Origin: Adiantum capillus-veneris
Lineage: Eukaryota; Streptophyta; Polypodiopsida; Polypodiales; Pteridaceae
Length of the DNA stretch: 64,000 nt
Assembly (NCBI GenBank): GCA_014529385.2
Contig: CM043968.1
Coordinates: 3,132,001 to 3,196,000, forward strand
Direction of reading: 5' to 3'
This document shows, in pieces, positions 30,612 to 42,566 of this stretch. The notes beneath the pieces are model-generated. The model saw only the letters and a list, made by a program, of their open reading frames with translations, was not told the origin of the DNA and ran no database searches. Positions within the stretch are counted from its first letter, which is position 1. The number at the start of each line of letters is the position of its first letter. The translations under genes were made by a program, and so were the position numbers.

Positions 30612-31674
30612 ATTGTGTTTCTTAGCACGCTCAAAATCGGCAGTGTTGACAGATTCACAAGGAGTATCTCGTGATTGCTTAGGCTTCTTAGCCTCTTATG
30701 GGCGTGGAGAGGTAGATTGTCTCTTATTCCTTTTGGAACATGTGGGAGATCTACCTTATCATTGGCTCTTAGCCACATTGCTCTTAGCAAAATTATTTTT
30801 AGTGTAGGGAACGTTTCCTTTTCTCTCTTGGTCATTATCATATCTTTGGGCATGATTGATGGCTTCTTCCAAAGTTTTTGGATGTTGGGTCTTGACATGA
30901 AAACAATAGTCTTTGTCAAGACCCCTATTAAACCCCATATCTTTTGAAATTCATCTAGACCTTCTAGTTTTAATATGATTTCTCGATACTTTGAAAGGTA
31001 ATGTGTGAGAGAGAGGCCAGACATGCGGCATGCATCCCATGCTAACCAATTTGTATCTTCTCCATTGGAGTCCAAAAACTCTTTGGAGAAAGAAGCTTAA
31101 AACGCAGCCCAAGACGGAGGACGGAGATCTATTGGAAATTTCATCCACCACTTATAGTCCTTGACTTTAACAGATAGACTTGTTTCCACAGTCGTCTTTA
31201 TATATGGGGTGTGTCTTAATCTATGAATATCACTCCATTTGTGTAAGAACGTATTGCTGCATCCTTGTTGCAATCACGCTCTTTCCCGTGAAACTCAGGA
31301 ATGGTGATATTCTTAAGTAATGCATTGCTACCTTCTGCATCTTCTGAAGCACTTGTCTCTTGGACTCCTTGAGTCGTGCGAGCTTGGTTCCCTTGAACCG
31401 TGCCACTTGTGGCTCCTTGAGATGTCTGTGAATTCATAAATTTCACAAGTAACTCCGTAAGATTGGTAACATTTGCATTGAGTGCAGAGAGGTTGCATTC
31501 AAGTACGCTTTGGTGATTTTCCAAAGTCTTGAAAGCAGCCATATCTACAAGGCCATGATCTCCTAGATCATCGCCATCATGCATATTAGTGTCAGCCACA
31601 CCCGTGGTGCCCTAATTTTGGTCTATGTACTCAAAATCAAACGTGTGTGTAGGTGGGATATCCTCAGTGGCCAT
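30612..31674 (-). pseudogene. Chromovirus-like gypsy gag
   Basis: The start is placed at 31674 on the minus strand: 'MATEDIPPTHTFDFEYIDQN' then a TAG, and in the same frame 'DTNMHDGDDLGDHGLVDMAAFKTLENHQ', a helical region and 'ITIPEFHGKERD'. After a shift near 31215, 'LTHYLSKYREIILKLEGLDEFQKI' (the typical retrotransposon-gag segment) lies at about 31020-30940. Further shifts follow before the zinc knuckle. 31675-32032 upstream is leader sequence without a gene. Confidence 0.75.
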
Positions 31675-32032
31675 GGTAAACACACACTAATGCAAAGAGA
31701 GAAAAGAAAAAAAACATCAACTTGTACCTTGTGAAATTGAAGTCTTTGTTTTTTGTATGCTCCGCGATTTGCGTCGCATGTGAACCTTGCCTTGCGAGAA
31801 TTGGAACGCTTTACGTGTCGTTTGTCGTAAGAACACCTTTGTCGATTCTTCACAAAAAACTCGTCATTTTTGTGAAGGCTTTTGTTCACTTTGAAGCTAC
31901 ATCTTTGAGGAAAAAAGAAATTTTGAAGGAAAACTTGCCTTCCTCCAAGAAGTGAAAAAGAAGACCGAGTTTAAAGCTTTCCCTTTCCTTCTAGTTTTCC
32001 TTTATGCTATCTTTTCTTGTTATACACAATAA

Positions 32033-32215
32033 GGGTCAATAGCTTAATGGTAAAGTGTTGGCCTCTTACCCTCAGTGAGTGGGTTCAACCCTCCTTCATG
32101 AAAGGGTTAAGCGGGCCATCCTACACGCGTAGCCATAGGCGCCAACGGAAGCCTTCGGAGCCTCGATTCCATTGAGTTGTTGGTCGAGTTTGCCTTGGTC
32201 ACCCGCCTTAGATGC
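32033..32215 (+). repeat. tRNA-like sequence, candidate SINE
   Basis: TAGCTTAATGG (32040-32050) fits the pol III A box. GGTTCAACCCT (32082-32092) fits the B box except for its last base. The 32-bp spacing is that of a tRNA. A TCTTA-containing anticodon-loop-like stretch lies between them. The acceptor and T stems do not pair well, so it is not a working tRNA. It lies between the gypsy leader and the LINE. A tRNA-derived SINE head is the best reading. The tail end is not defined. Confidence 0.4.
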
Positions 32216-33480
32216 AGGAACTCGAGAAGATCCAATAAGATGTAATGTATCACATAGTAGCCAACAACACGTGGTTGGCCTCTACAACTCTACCTGCCAA
32301 AGAGAGTCGTGCCGAAATCCAATGTAGCAACTTCCTCCTGATGGACAGTAGGAGGGGAGAAATCTGCTGCTCAAGATACAAGTCCAGGCCAACCTGACAG
32401 CCCAAGTAGTGAGCTGCAGTCCCTCGGGGAATCCATCTGAAACCCTCACATGACATCCAATCAGGTGTAGAAGCAATGCCAACCTAGAAAGCCATTGTCT
32501 TCCTTCAGTTGATCAGTGCGCCTAATGCACAAAAAAAGATCTCAAGAGCGTGCTCACACCTTTTTCGGTTGGCCTCCTGGCCCTCCACATACAAAGTTGA
32601 GTCGTCTCAGCAACTCGGCATCCAGCAGCACATCGCCCCGAATAGGGAGAGCTAAGCCACGTAAGCCAACCTATTGTGAAACCAAGAATCTGCTCAGCGC
32701 CTCAGCATAGAACAGAAAGAGGAAGGTTGCTAGAGGGCAGCCCTATCTGATCGAGTGTGTGAGCATGAAACTTCTCCTCTACTCCCTGCCAAAAGCACTT
32801 GACTGTGTGCACATCTGTAGAGCATAGTCACAAGGGACGCGTCAGGGGACGGGGAATGGATGACGAGGCTCAAATGGATTTTTAGTGAAAAAAAGAGGGT
32901 GGGACAGCAAGTGGGGACGGGAAGCCTAAAAATGGGTGTCCCCTATGACTATGCTGTAGAGAGATGACACACCTCTGATCCAAGCATCTGAGAAGCCCAT
33001 CCTTCATAGAGTACCCTGCAAGAAGTCCCAGTCAACTTTGTCATAGGCCTTCTCAAAATTGAGAAGGAGTATCACCAGATCCTCACCTCGAAGGTGCGCG
33101 AGGATAGATGCCTCCCAAAAAGTAAAGATGCTGTCAAGGATACTACAATACTTGACATAACCTGTCCGAGTACCATGTATAATGCTCTCTAGAAGTGGCT
33201 GGATCCTCGAGCTCAGAGACTTGGCTAGAATTTTGGAGGTTGAGTTGAAGATAGTGATGGGTTGCCACTGCCGAATCTCATTCAAGGAACCTCCCACCTT
33301 GAGAATGAGGTAGATCAAGCCCTCACTCATGCTGTAAGGCATCTCTCCTTTGTGAAAGATGTACTGAAAAGCACTACAAAGGTCTGTGCCGAGAAAGTCC
33401 CAGTACTCCAAGAAAAAACTAGGAGTCAAACCATCCTCCCCGGGACAACTACCACGGGGAAGTGCTTTGAGGGTTGCATG
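32216..33480 (-). pseudogene. LINE ORF2 reverse transcriptase
   Basis: 33004-33429 encodes 'MTPSFFLEYWDFLGTDLCSAF', 'SEGLIYLILKVGG', 'IRQWQPITIFNSTSKILAKSLSSRIQPLL' and 'LLLNFEKAYDKVDWDFL', the LINE RT fingers and palm with the catalytic-A motif F-E-K-A-Y-D (normally DFEKAYD; here N replaces the first D). The second catalytic box was not found because of decay and the MITE. 32250-32482 gives the thumb: 'GFRWIPRGTAAHYLGCQVGLDL', 'ISARLSLAGRVVEANHVLLATMWYI'. It would act by target-primed reverse transcription. It is inactive. Confidence 0.88.
32823..32953. mobile_element. 131-bp hAT-type MITE inside LINE RT
   Basis: The left end CATAGTCACAAGGGACGC and the inverted right end CATAGTCATAGGGGACAC agree at 15 of 18 positions. 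The element is flanked by perfect 8-bp direct repeats CTGTAGAG (32815-32822 and 32954-32961). Eight-base duplications are the hallmark of hAT transposition. It has no coding capacity. The LINE RT reading resumes on both sides. Confidence 0.88.
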
Positions 33481-34848
33481 GAGCTCCTCTAGCTGGAGAG
33501 GTAGCTCAAATCTCTAATGCATCTCCTCAATCACAAGACAAGGCATCTTTGCCCAAACTTGCTCTCTACATGCATCTTGATGCTCTGACTAAGGCTTTGC
33601 TGATAGCAGGTCATGATAAAAGTCAATAGCAACTGCACGCATGTCCTCTGACTCTGAAGCAACTGACCAGTCAGGTCTCCTCAACTATTTGACACTGGTG
33701 TGCTCATGACGGGGTCCCACTACATCAAAGTGATGTCTGTCGATGGAAAACAAACTTGTGACACCTCTCCTATATGTTGGCAAGCTCCTGGCGAGCCCGT
33801 TACAACTGGTCCTCCAATCAAGGACTGTCTGGGTGCCGCTTTTGCATCCTCTACAAGGAAGCAACACCCCAATAGAGATGCTGCTCCTCCTCCCTTGATG
33901 CATCCAAGCAAGCCGTAGGCTCCTGGAGAAAGAAATGACTAAGATGAGAAAGTCTAGAGGCCACTCTGCCAGTAGGAGATTCCTGTGTGTCCAAGCCCTC
34001 TATCCAAAGAGCCACCACTCGCTCTCCGAGCTCTAAATCCAAGAAGATCCTTCCAGGGATGCATAGCATCCTACTCCCCCACTATCTATCTGTCACGGTG
34101 AGGATCACTGGTGCATGGTCCGAAAAATATGTCCTAGCCAAGATGCAAATTGACACACCCAAGTGTCATATGTAGTCACTAGCGTAGAAGCGATCTATCT
34201 GGGATAGATTCACTCCTCCCACTCTGCGGTCCAAGCAAGAGAAGGCCAAGATGTCTGGGGGCCTCACAAAGCCAGAGTGCTGCCAAACATTTGAAACCCT
34301 CAAAGTCATACATAGCCTCTATCAGGCTGCCAACTAAGCTCCGTGCACAGTAGTATGGCTACCACCAATCCTAACTAAGGGGTCCTTCAATATGTTGAAG
34401 TCACCCCCAATGCACCATTGCTCTGCATGCGGCAAACACTCTACAATGTGAGACCAAAACTCTGCACGTGAACTTGCCATATTGGGTGCATAGATGTTCA
34501 AGAAATCCAAGAGGCAGCCCTGAACCTGCATAGTGATCCACTGAGCCTTGCCCGACACAATAATACCTCTGCCCACAATGGCGTGCTGCCAAGAGTCCGC
34601 AATAGTCATACATACCCTCCCAGGATACAACCAGGTCCAAATGCAGCTGATTAAAATGTCTCAAATCACCCATGCAAAAGCTGACCACATTGTCTAATGC
34701 GGCTCTCACAAAGATGATGCTCCTACAGCATAAGAATATCAATCTCTCCACCTACAAGGCATCACTGAAGCTCCTGAAGCAGTCGACCCCTTTCGCGCTA
34801 AAACTAGGGCCCACCTAATCCCTACACATTCCATGAGACAATCCTCAT
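33481..34848 (-). pseudogene. LINE ORF2 endonuclease and linker
   Basis: ORF2 begins at 34848 on the minus strand with 'MRIVSWNV.GLGGP', the AP-endonuclease-type start, and continues to 'RERGRLLQEL' and 'IDILML.EHHL' (stops intervene). 34334-34630 carries 'GIIVSGKAQWITMQVQGCLLDFLNIYAPN' and 'WCIGGDFNILKDP', the Y-A-P-N and G-G-D-F-N motifs of L1-type endonuclease. This enzyme nicks target DNA. 33500-34330 is the endonuclease-RT linker, decayed. Confidence 0.82.
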
Positions 34849-36313
34849 GGGGAACAAGAGAGAACTGATGCTACACTAGCAGCTAACCATGCTATCTTTG
34901 AGGCTGGCTTGGATGGGGAGTAATCCGCATTCGAGCGTCCTCGAGATAGGCATGGCTATAAAGGCTCTCTAGCCCAGGACCAAGAAGAGCGTGTCATGTG
35001 CAAGGCAACTTCCTCTGTCCAAGAGTCCTCATGTATGTATACATAGCATGGTGGGCTTTGCATGTCAGCAAAGAAGTGAAACACAATGTTTATACATCAT
35101 GCTAATTCTAGAGGTGTCACTTAGAACTTGGCCAGTGGCCACAAAGTCTGTACTAGGTCCCACAGGTCTTCAATGTGGTGAGAGAATTTGAGGGCCTTTG
35201 TCTGCAACCACTCCATCACTGAGCCCAGAGTCCAGTTAGACTCGTCCCTACCACATAGGGGAAAAGAGAAACAAATCGTTGAGTCCATGGCCTCTATCCC
35301 CCTAACTGCAACACATGAAATTTGAAACAAGCTGCCTAAAAAGTCTGGTGAAGGGTCGCCAAGAAACTGCGTGAAGTTGTAGGCAAAGAAATCCCACGTG
35401 CGACAAATGTCAAAACTCATCAATCCCCAAGGAATTATTGCAAAGGGGGAGTTCTACACCAGAAGGGGGCTCCACAAGAAGGGTTGTCCCTCCCTCGCCA
35501 AGCAACTCATGGCAAAAGCGCTGCCTAGAGATCTCCTAGCAACCGGGGAAGGTCCTACACCATGGGTCGGCTACGGGGTAGGAACGGGGGGAGATGTGGA
35601 AGCAGGGGGACTAGTGGGAGATGGAGGAGTGGATGGCAAGATGCGGAAAAAGAAGAGGGGCAAGGTGGGGAGGGGGGAGGAGGCGGGGGGGGGGGGTGTG
35701 TGTGGAGCAGAGACGGAGGAGAACTCGAGGGGAGGAGGGGATGTCAAAGGTGAGGCTGAGATGGAGGGTGGAGCTGGGACCTTGTCCTATTGAAACGAGT
35801 CAAAATGGTTCCTTGTGGGAACCCTCTGCTACTGACTTGGAGCCTAGCTACCACCCCAACGGCCAGGCTGACGTGGTGGCCCCTGTCAATGTCGACCACA
35901 AACCTATTGTCAGCCCTCTTGTGCCTAAAGCCCAAGCTCAAAGGGTGAGTTTGCCTAAGTACCCTGTGACTCCGTCTACTACTACTGGCCAGTCCTAAGA
36001 GGGTGGGGTTGAGCCTGAGGTGAACGTCGAGGCCTCCTCCATGGACAAGCCTTTGCAAGATGGCCCATTTGATGACAAATAAAACACTGCTTCAAGAGGC
36101 CCGAATACTCCACGCTTTGGCGGAGCCAAGCACCACTTACATGAGATAGTAGAATGACCTTTGGGAGGGTGTGGGTATTCCGAACAAAAACACGTACTGT
36201 GGGGATGTTAGCTTCCTTAGCAGCTGCATAGGCTGACATGTGAGGTGTCTCTAGAACAGTCCCAATCTGTGAGCCTATCCTGGATAGGAGTAGTAGGTAC
36301 TCCCTCCTTAGGC
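34849..36313 (-). pseudogene. LINE ORF1 with zinc knuckle
   Basis: 36300-36000 encodes 'LLLSRIGSQIGTVLETPHMSAYAAAKEANIPTVRVFV', a plant LINE ORF1 (DUF4283-type) segment, then 'CFICHQMGHLAKACP', a C-x2-C-x4-H-x4-C knuckle. The N-terminal half is missing at the hAT junction. 34850-35980 is the C-terminal part, decayed and low-complexity, with a G-rich stretch at 35640-35770. ORF1 proteins bind the LINE RNA. Confidence 0.75.
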
Positions 36314-39063
36314 CAGGGTGGAACAGGAATGGCAACGGGCCTCCTTGCGCAACGAAGGAATGGGAATGGGTCGGAAACGGGAACGACGTTGAATGAGAGG
36401 CTTCAAGAACACCCAAATAATGCAATAATTAGCGTTATGTGTTTGAATACAAGTAGTACTAGAGTCCTTTGACTCTAATACCCACAAAAAACACGATTTG
36501 AAGACCACAACCTTATTATGACTTGATTGGGATGCGCGGCAATGTGGTCATCTTACGTACACAACATTGAACAGACACAATGCCCTTACACAATAACACA
36601 TGCAATAACAGATTAGAGCTCTCAAATAATTGCAAGAGTAGAAGTCAAAGATAAGACTTGAAACTTTGAAAGTTGAGCCATAACATTGAGCAAAATACAC
36701 TTTTCGCTTAATTTTGGCTAAAAAATCTTGCCAAGGCGCTACAAAAAAACCAAAGGTGACATATACCATAATGAGACTACAAGGGGGCCAAACCACATAC
36801 CAAAAGACCAAAGGTGACAAATACCATAAACATGCTACAAAGAGGGAAAACAAAAATACAAAAAGGTAAGGATAATGGAAGTCCTAAAGTCACAACTCTT
36901 GAGTCTCAAGACTCAAGGCTCAAGAGCCACTAGCTTGAGAAGTCTCCCAATTTGTAGTAGCGGGCTGTACATCATGCACATCCTCCCATTCCTCATCATC
37001 GAGCTGTAGGCCCGGCTCGCTCGACCTCAACCATGGATGAAGTACCTAGTGTCTGTGCGTTTGCATCTCCACCTGCCTGAGGAGCATCTTGCTCCATCTC
37101 CGACTGTGTAAAAGGATCTATCTGTTTACCTTCACTCTTGCAAAGCATTTTAGAATTTTCACTGGCAAAGACAAGATCATTTTCCTTCTCCACTCCAAGC
37201 CGATTCCTCTTCTTGGAAGAAATGTGGCTAAAGGTACTCCACAATTGCTCCAAGCATGGAGTACTAATTGACTAGCTGAGGATACGGATTGCCAATCTCT
37301 GAAGCTCACAACCATCATAGCCATAGTTCTTCCACCATAGCACTGAACCTATCTTCCTGCAATCAATTTGAGCATCTGGACTACCAAATGACCCCTGCAT
37401 CTCTCTATACTGTCTTGACTAATCTATGACAATGCGTCGCCCATCTCTATCTAAAACCATCTTGTTTAAGATCTCTGTAAATTGGTTCATGACTTCTCTA
37501 TCTGTCTCTTGCCCTGCACCTTGGATCTCTCGATCCACCATGTATGCTACCCTGTGTAAAGGAGAGGCATATGAATTCCACCTCGAGCTGCAAAGTGCAT
37601 GGATCTCCTCATATCGCTCTGCTTTCGGCTCAAGATGTGCAAGCTGCTTGATCATGGGGTCCATTGCCTCATAAACCTTGACAATGCAAGGGTCCATGCC
37701 ATCCAGGACCACCAGTTTTACCTGTGCGTCTAGACTCTTGAGCTCCTGCCAAAACTCAAGATCCTCTACCTTCTCCTTGCAAAAAATCTCTGTAACTATC
37801 TTTGCATAGGGGAGGTGGTGAACTCATCATTGATGAAGACTTGTTGAACCGCATTTTGACATTCAGACAGCGTGCACACAAGAAGAAATTTGAATGCAAA
37901 GCGGGTGTCTGAATACTTTAGAAGCACTTTGCCGCCCGACCTCTTGAGGTACTTGCTCCAAACCAAGTTGTGATTGCTGATGAAAGTAACAATCTTCACT
38001 GCATCATCAATGACTAGAGAGATCCATTCTAGCTTTTTGATGTCTTTTAGAAGGTTGTTCAAGCAGTGCTACCCTGTTTGATGCCTCCCCATCTATGACA
38101 AAGGCCACCACGTGTTGCTCACGGATTGTTTATATGCTGTCCACTCTGCAAAGAGGACATCGGTAGACTTTCCACTCTTGGTGGCATCATGAGAGTGCAC
38201 AAAGTATATCTCTCCACTCAAGTATGCGACAAGGCCATGGATAGATCTCTTCCTTCTATCGCTCCACCCGTTGGCAATGAGGGAAACACCATGTTTTGCC
38301 TAAAGCCATAGAATACTGAGTGTTTCTTGCTCCACAATTGCCTTCTCTTGAGCGAGCAAAGTGGTTCGGAGAGCCTCTACAGATGGTGGTACATAGCCGG
38401 TGCCGTACTCTCCTATCCGTTGCACCATAAATTTCCAATACTCCGACCTATTTCAATCACATAGAAGAGGTTGATATGGTAATTGATTATTCATAGTTCA
38501 AACTTTAGAGATCATAGTGGCGTAAACAACAACAACGGAGGAAACGAGAGAAAAGATTGATAAAGCATACCTCGCCGCGACAAATGGGATATGGTTGTGA
38601 TAGAAGAATCGGGCCACGGCGGCATCCACCTCTTCCTTCTTCTTTGGGTCCCAAGAGGTGGCAAGGGTCCTTTGGCAACGAATCGGACTCGATGGAGGTC
38701 CACCACCACCACCACCGGGTAGAGAAGAAGAAGGGAAAATGAAGGTCTTTGGGTCGATACTTTTGTGTGTGGGCTTGGCTTTATGGTTGAATTGCAGATC
38801 TTTTTCCTCGAGCTCCTTCCTCTTCTCGATGGTTAGGTTGGTGCAAAATCTCACCTCATGTCCCGACACTCGAAGAAAGTGTGCCCTTACTTTGTCATGC
38901 CCCCTTTTCCGCGTGTAAGAGCATAGCTTTCATGCCCATGCACAAGAACCTCCGGACGCCACAAGGTGCCCTCCGGGGTCACTTCATCCCACCATGACCA
39001 TTCCTTTGCCTTTTGGGTGTTGCTCGCATGAACCGAGGGGGTTGTACGAGAAGAAGAGGCCAT
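36314..39063 (-). mobile_element. hAT-family transposon
   Basis: CAGGGTGGAACAGGAATGGC at 36314 has the look of a hAT end (C/TAGGG start, subterminal 'GGCAACGGG'), and sequence changes there from LINE ORF1. A transposase gene on the minus strand fills 36996-39063. The matching right-hand inverted repeat and 8-bp duplication were not found up to 40500, so the right limit given is only the start codon. Confidence 0.65.
36996..39063 (-). pseudogene. hAT transposase
   Basis: From 39063 the translation starts 'MASSSRTTPSVHASNTQKAKEWSWWDEVTPEG', with a zinc-finger-like region to 38870. 'KKEEVDAAVARFFYHNHIPFVAAR' lies near 38600. A DUF659-like core, 'KHGVSLIANGWSDRRKRSIHGLVAYLSG', lies near 38270-38190. 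Next comes 'NNLLKDIKKLEWISLVIDDAVKIVTFI' (38060-37980) and 'LLKYSDTRFAFKFLLV'. The C-terminal dimerisation region is 'LAIRILSQLVSTPCLEQLWSTFSHISSKKRNRL' (about 37300-37190). Breaks are few: frameshifts near 38120-38060 and 37805, and in-frame stops such as 37416-37421. The enzyme excises and inserts DNA with 8-bp target duplications. Confidence 0.85.
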
Positions 39064-39241
39064 GGATAATTGGATTATCCGAGAAAGAGGGAGCTTGCTC
39101 CTTCAGGGTTTGAAAATTGAGAGGAACTTAAGAGACAAGGCTTGAAAGTTGAGAGAGAGGCTTGACTCCATTCAAGCCTTGAGGGAAAGCCCAAGGGAGA
39201 GAGGTTGAGAGCTAGAGCTTGAGAGCAAGCCTCAAGGGAGC

Positions 39242-40233
<992 letters not shown>

Positions 40234-40342
40234 GGGTTAGGATTTTTAATCCTAGCTAAAAATCCTAACCCATCTTTAGATTTGGCCCACTCAACCAGAC
40301 TTCATAAGTTGTCTAGGGTTAGGCTTAGGGATTCCTAACCCT
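40234..40342. repeat. Two adjacent hairpins with telomere-like arms
   Basis: GGGTTAGGATTTTTA (40234-40248) pairs perfectly with TAAAAATCCTAACCC (40257-40271) across an 8-nt loop. About 44 bases on, AGGGTTAGG (40315-40323) pairs with CCTAACCCT (40334-40342). Both stems begin with GGGTTAGG. Confidence 0.85.
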
Positions 40343-40499
40343 CTTGGTCTTTAATGGTTGACACATCAAAAGTTTGTGATACATCCAACAAAAAGGAACA
40401 CACATCAATATTGAGAATGCAGTTAATACAGCAAGATCAAGAGACCTTTCACCCAAGCTCTGCAAGAGAAAAACAGGGTGCTATGGAAAGCCACTAAAT

Positions 40500-41983
40500 A
40501 AATAGTCAATCTTGTCGCTCCACATGGAACTACTAGAACTGAAAGGAAGCAGTCTGTGGCAACTAACTCCCAAATTGGCTCCACATCCCCCTCTGAAGGC
40601 CATGGATGATGGCCAAAACTCTCCAACAGTCTCTACCCATGTAGCTGGATCACCCAAGGTAGGTGAATCCGAAAGGAAATATACCTATAAAACCTAGAAC
40701 TAAAACTCCGAGAATCGAGAAGCACGTCTCCCTCCTATGAAGAATTCCATGGCTAATTGTAGCTAGTTCCTAGTCCGAGGACCATTATCCACCCGTACAA
40801 AGTAGGCGTGTCCTGACTGGCACAATCTCCAAGGATGAATCTGGAAGACAAGACATAGGAAATACTGCTTGAATGCATGAGGAAGAGCAACCATCACACC
40901 ACAAATCCGAGAGACAAAGCAACCACTGAAGTGGCTAAAGAAGAACATCCGCAAAGATACTGATTGTAGTGTGGCCTAAAGTACACCATCCAAAGCCACA
41001 AGAAATAGACAAGGAAACTAAGGACTAGAAGACACCATGCATGGTACTCTACTGAATGGAGCACCGATAGTCGACTGAAGCTAATAGCCTGGAAGCCTCC
41101 TGTGAAAGAAACGTATCCTCAAAAGTAAGCTTTAAGGTAACAACGGACTCAACCCCACGTCGGAACAGAGCAAACACTGTCATTGAAAGCTCCTAAGAAT
41201 AGGAAGACTTGAAAGGTCGTCACATGAGAATTAGTTTTCCAAGAAGCCTTCGAAGTGTCCAAGCTACTCAAAGAACTCCTTGACATCAAACCAAATGTCC
41301 ACCACTCCTCTGCAACTACCAAGATCAAACCTGTAGGTACAATCCAATACAATATGCCAAATTGCATACAGAATTGGAAGAGCACATATACTCCCACTTT
41401 TGTAGCTTGCTTTCTTAAAATATTCATCAAAACTGCCTTTCCACTTGAGTTAAAGAGAATATACCCACAACTGAATTGTGCAATCAATATCGAATACTCA
41501 ACATGACACCAATACTTAATGAAAGAGTAAAGAAACCGGCCTGGGGAGCTACAACAAGCCCATGAAGAATGGTGGGGCTGATCTCTAACATGCCAGAAAG
41601 CTAGGTTAAAAACCACGAGGAAAGAACCGGCTATACTTGCCAATCGTGGCCAAATTTGCACCCGAAGCACTGCCCCCAAGGTTGGAGCTCTCCAAAGGGA
41701 AGTATGGAAGAAGAATCCAAATTTTGCTGACTACATGAGTAGAAACTAGATGTCCCCACTTGACTGTCAACACTACGTGCAAACCTGTAATCCAAAAGAT
41801 CTCAACAAATCTGTTGTTGAGCATCAACCAATAATTGGTACAAGCTCACAAGAGATCAGAAACCTTTTCCAAAACTCGTACTAATAAGCTCACAAAAGAG
41901 CAAAGGAATCACCAAATCTGTAAGGCCACACTACCACCATGGAAGGAGAGAACATGGAGATAGGAGAAGTCCACACTCCAACA
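40500..41983 (-). mobile_element. Long LTR-like repeat, copy 2
   Basis: Similar to 24840-26370. On the minus strand it starts TGTTGGAGTGTGGACTTCTCC at 41983, and AATTAAAGAAGGATT, a PPT-like tract, directly precedes it. Minus-strand 41149-41679 is open for 176 codons with a hydrophobic, Trp/Phe/Cys-rich translation, probably fortuitous. The far end is approximate. Confidence 0.5.
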
Positions 41984-42150
41984 AATCCTTCTTTAATTGT
42001 TTTCATTATTGGCTCAGGATCCGGCTAAGGATCCGGCATGACCAAATCTGTAAGCCACACTACCACCGGGGAAGGAGAGAACATGGAGATAGGAGAAGTT
42101 CATGTTCCAAAAAAACCTCCTTTAATTGTTGTCATTGTCGCCTAAGGATC
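41912..42150 (-). repeat. Duplicated PPT/LTR junction
   Basis: A segment of about 120-130 bp holding 'gaccaaatctgtaag...accaccggggaaggagagaacatggagataggagaagt' and the following purine-tract region occurs twice in tandem (from about 41912 and from about 42038), so the minus-strand LTR start and PPT are duplicated. Copy 1 at 26296-26400 has it once. Confidence 0.7.
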
Positions 42151-42566
42151 TTGCATCACATGATCCACCTCTAAACCTCATCCAAAGAAGTTGGAAGTGG
42201 TTATGTAGATAGAAGTATCCCCCTCTACATGTCAAAGCCAACTCCACCACATGCACTGGAATATGCATCTGATGTGTTGCATATTGGATGAACAAAGACT
42301 ACTGAAGCCGGAACTGGAACTTGTATCCTTAGATGGAAAAGAAAAAAATCAAAGAACATCTTTTGCTTCAAGAACTAAAGAGATCCGCCTCTTTCATCCA
42401 TAATCCACAATCTGGTACAAAAGGAATCAACAACCTATTACCCATCTGATAGGTAGCTCCATTGACAATTCCAAGAAAGGCGTGCATTTGCAAAAGGCAC
42501 AACAAATCTGCCAATCCAACTCCTCAAAGAAAATGCAACCATAGAAACCTGCTCCAAAAGTGTTGC
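42151..42566. other. No gene seen
   Basis: Internal sequence upstream (on the minus strand) of the long LTR. No pol motif could be read in any frame, which suggests either decay or a non-coding element. Confidence 0.35.

Larger units (their letters stand above)
32216..36313 (-). mobile_element. L1-type LINE, interrupted
   Basis: In minus-strand order: ORF1 with a CCHC knuckle, an endonuclease start, and a reverse transcriptase. It carries many stops and frameshifts and a MITE in RT. The 5' side ends where a hAT-like terminus begins (36313). The 3' side ends within the region after RT near 32216. A 3' tail with poly(A) is not joined to it here, but the tail at 27301-27890 could be the displaced end if the chromovirus inserted between them. 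Confidence 0.85.

Noticed and set aside
32033-32103. Working tRNA gene
   Set aside because: The A and B boxes are good, but acceptor and T stems do not pair and the B box ends CT instead of CC.
35398-35998. Gly/Arg-rich ORFs on the plus strand
   Set aside because: They overlap LINE ORF1 on the other strand and a G-rich low-complexity patch; compositional shadows.
41149-41679. 176-codon membrane protein on the minus strand
   Set aside because: Its hydrophobic composition comes from an LTR-like repeat, and the related copy at 25.8-26.2 kb is broken and diverged without keeping the frame.
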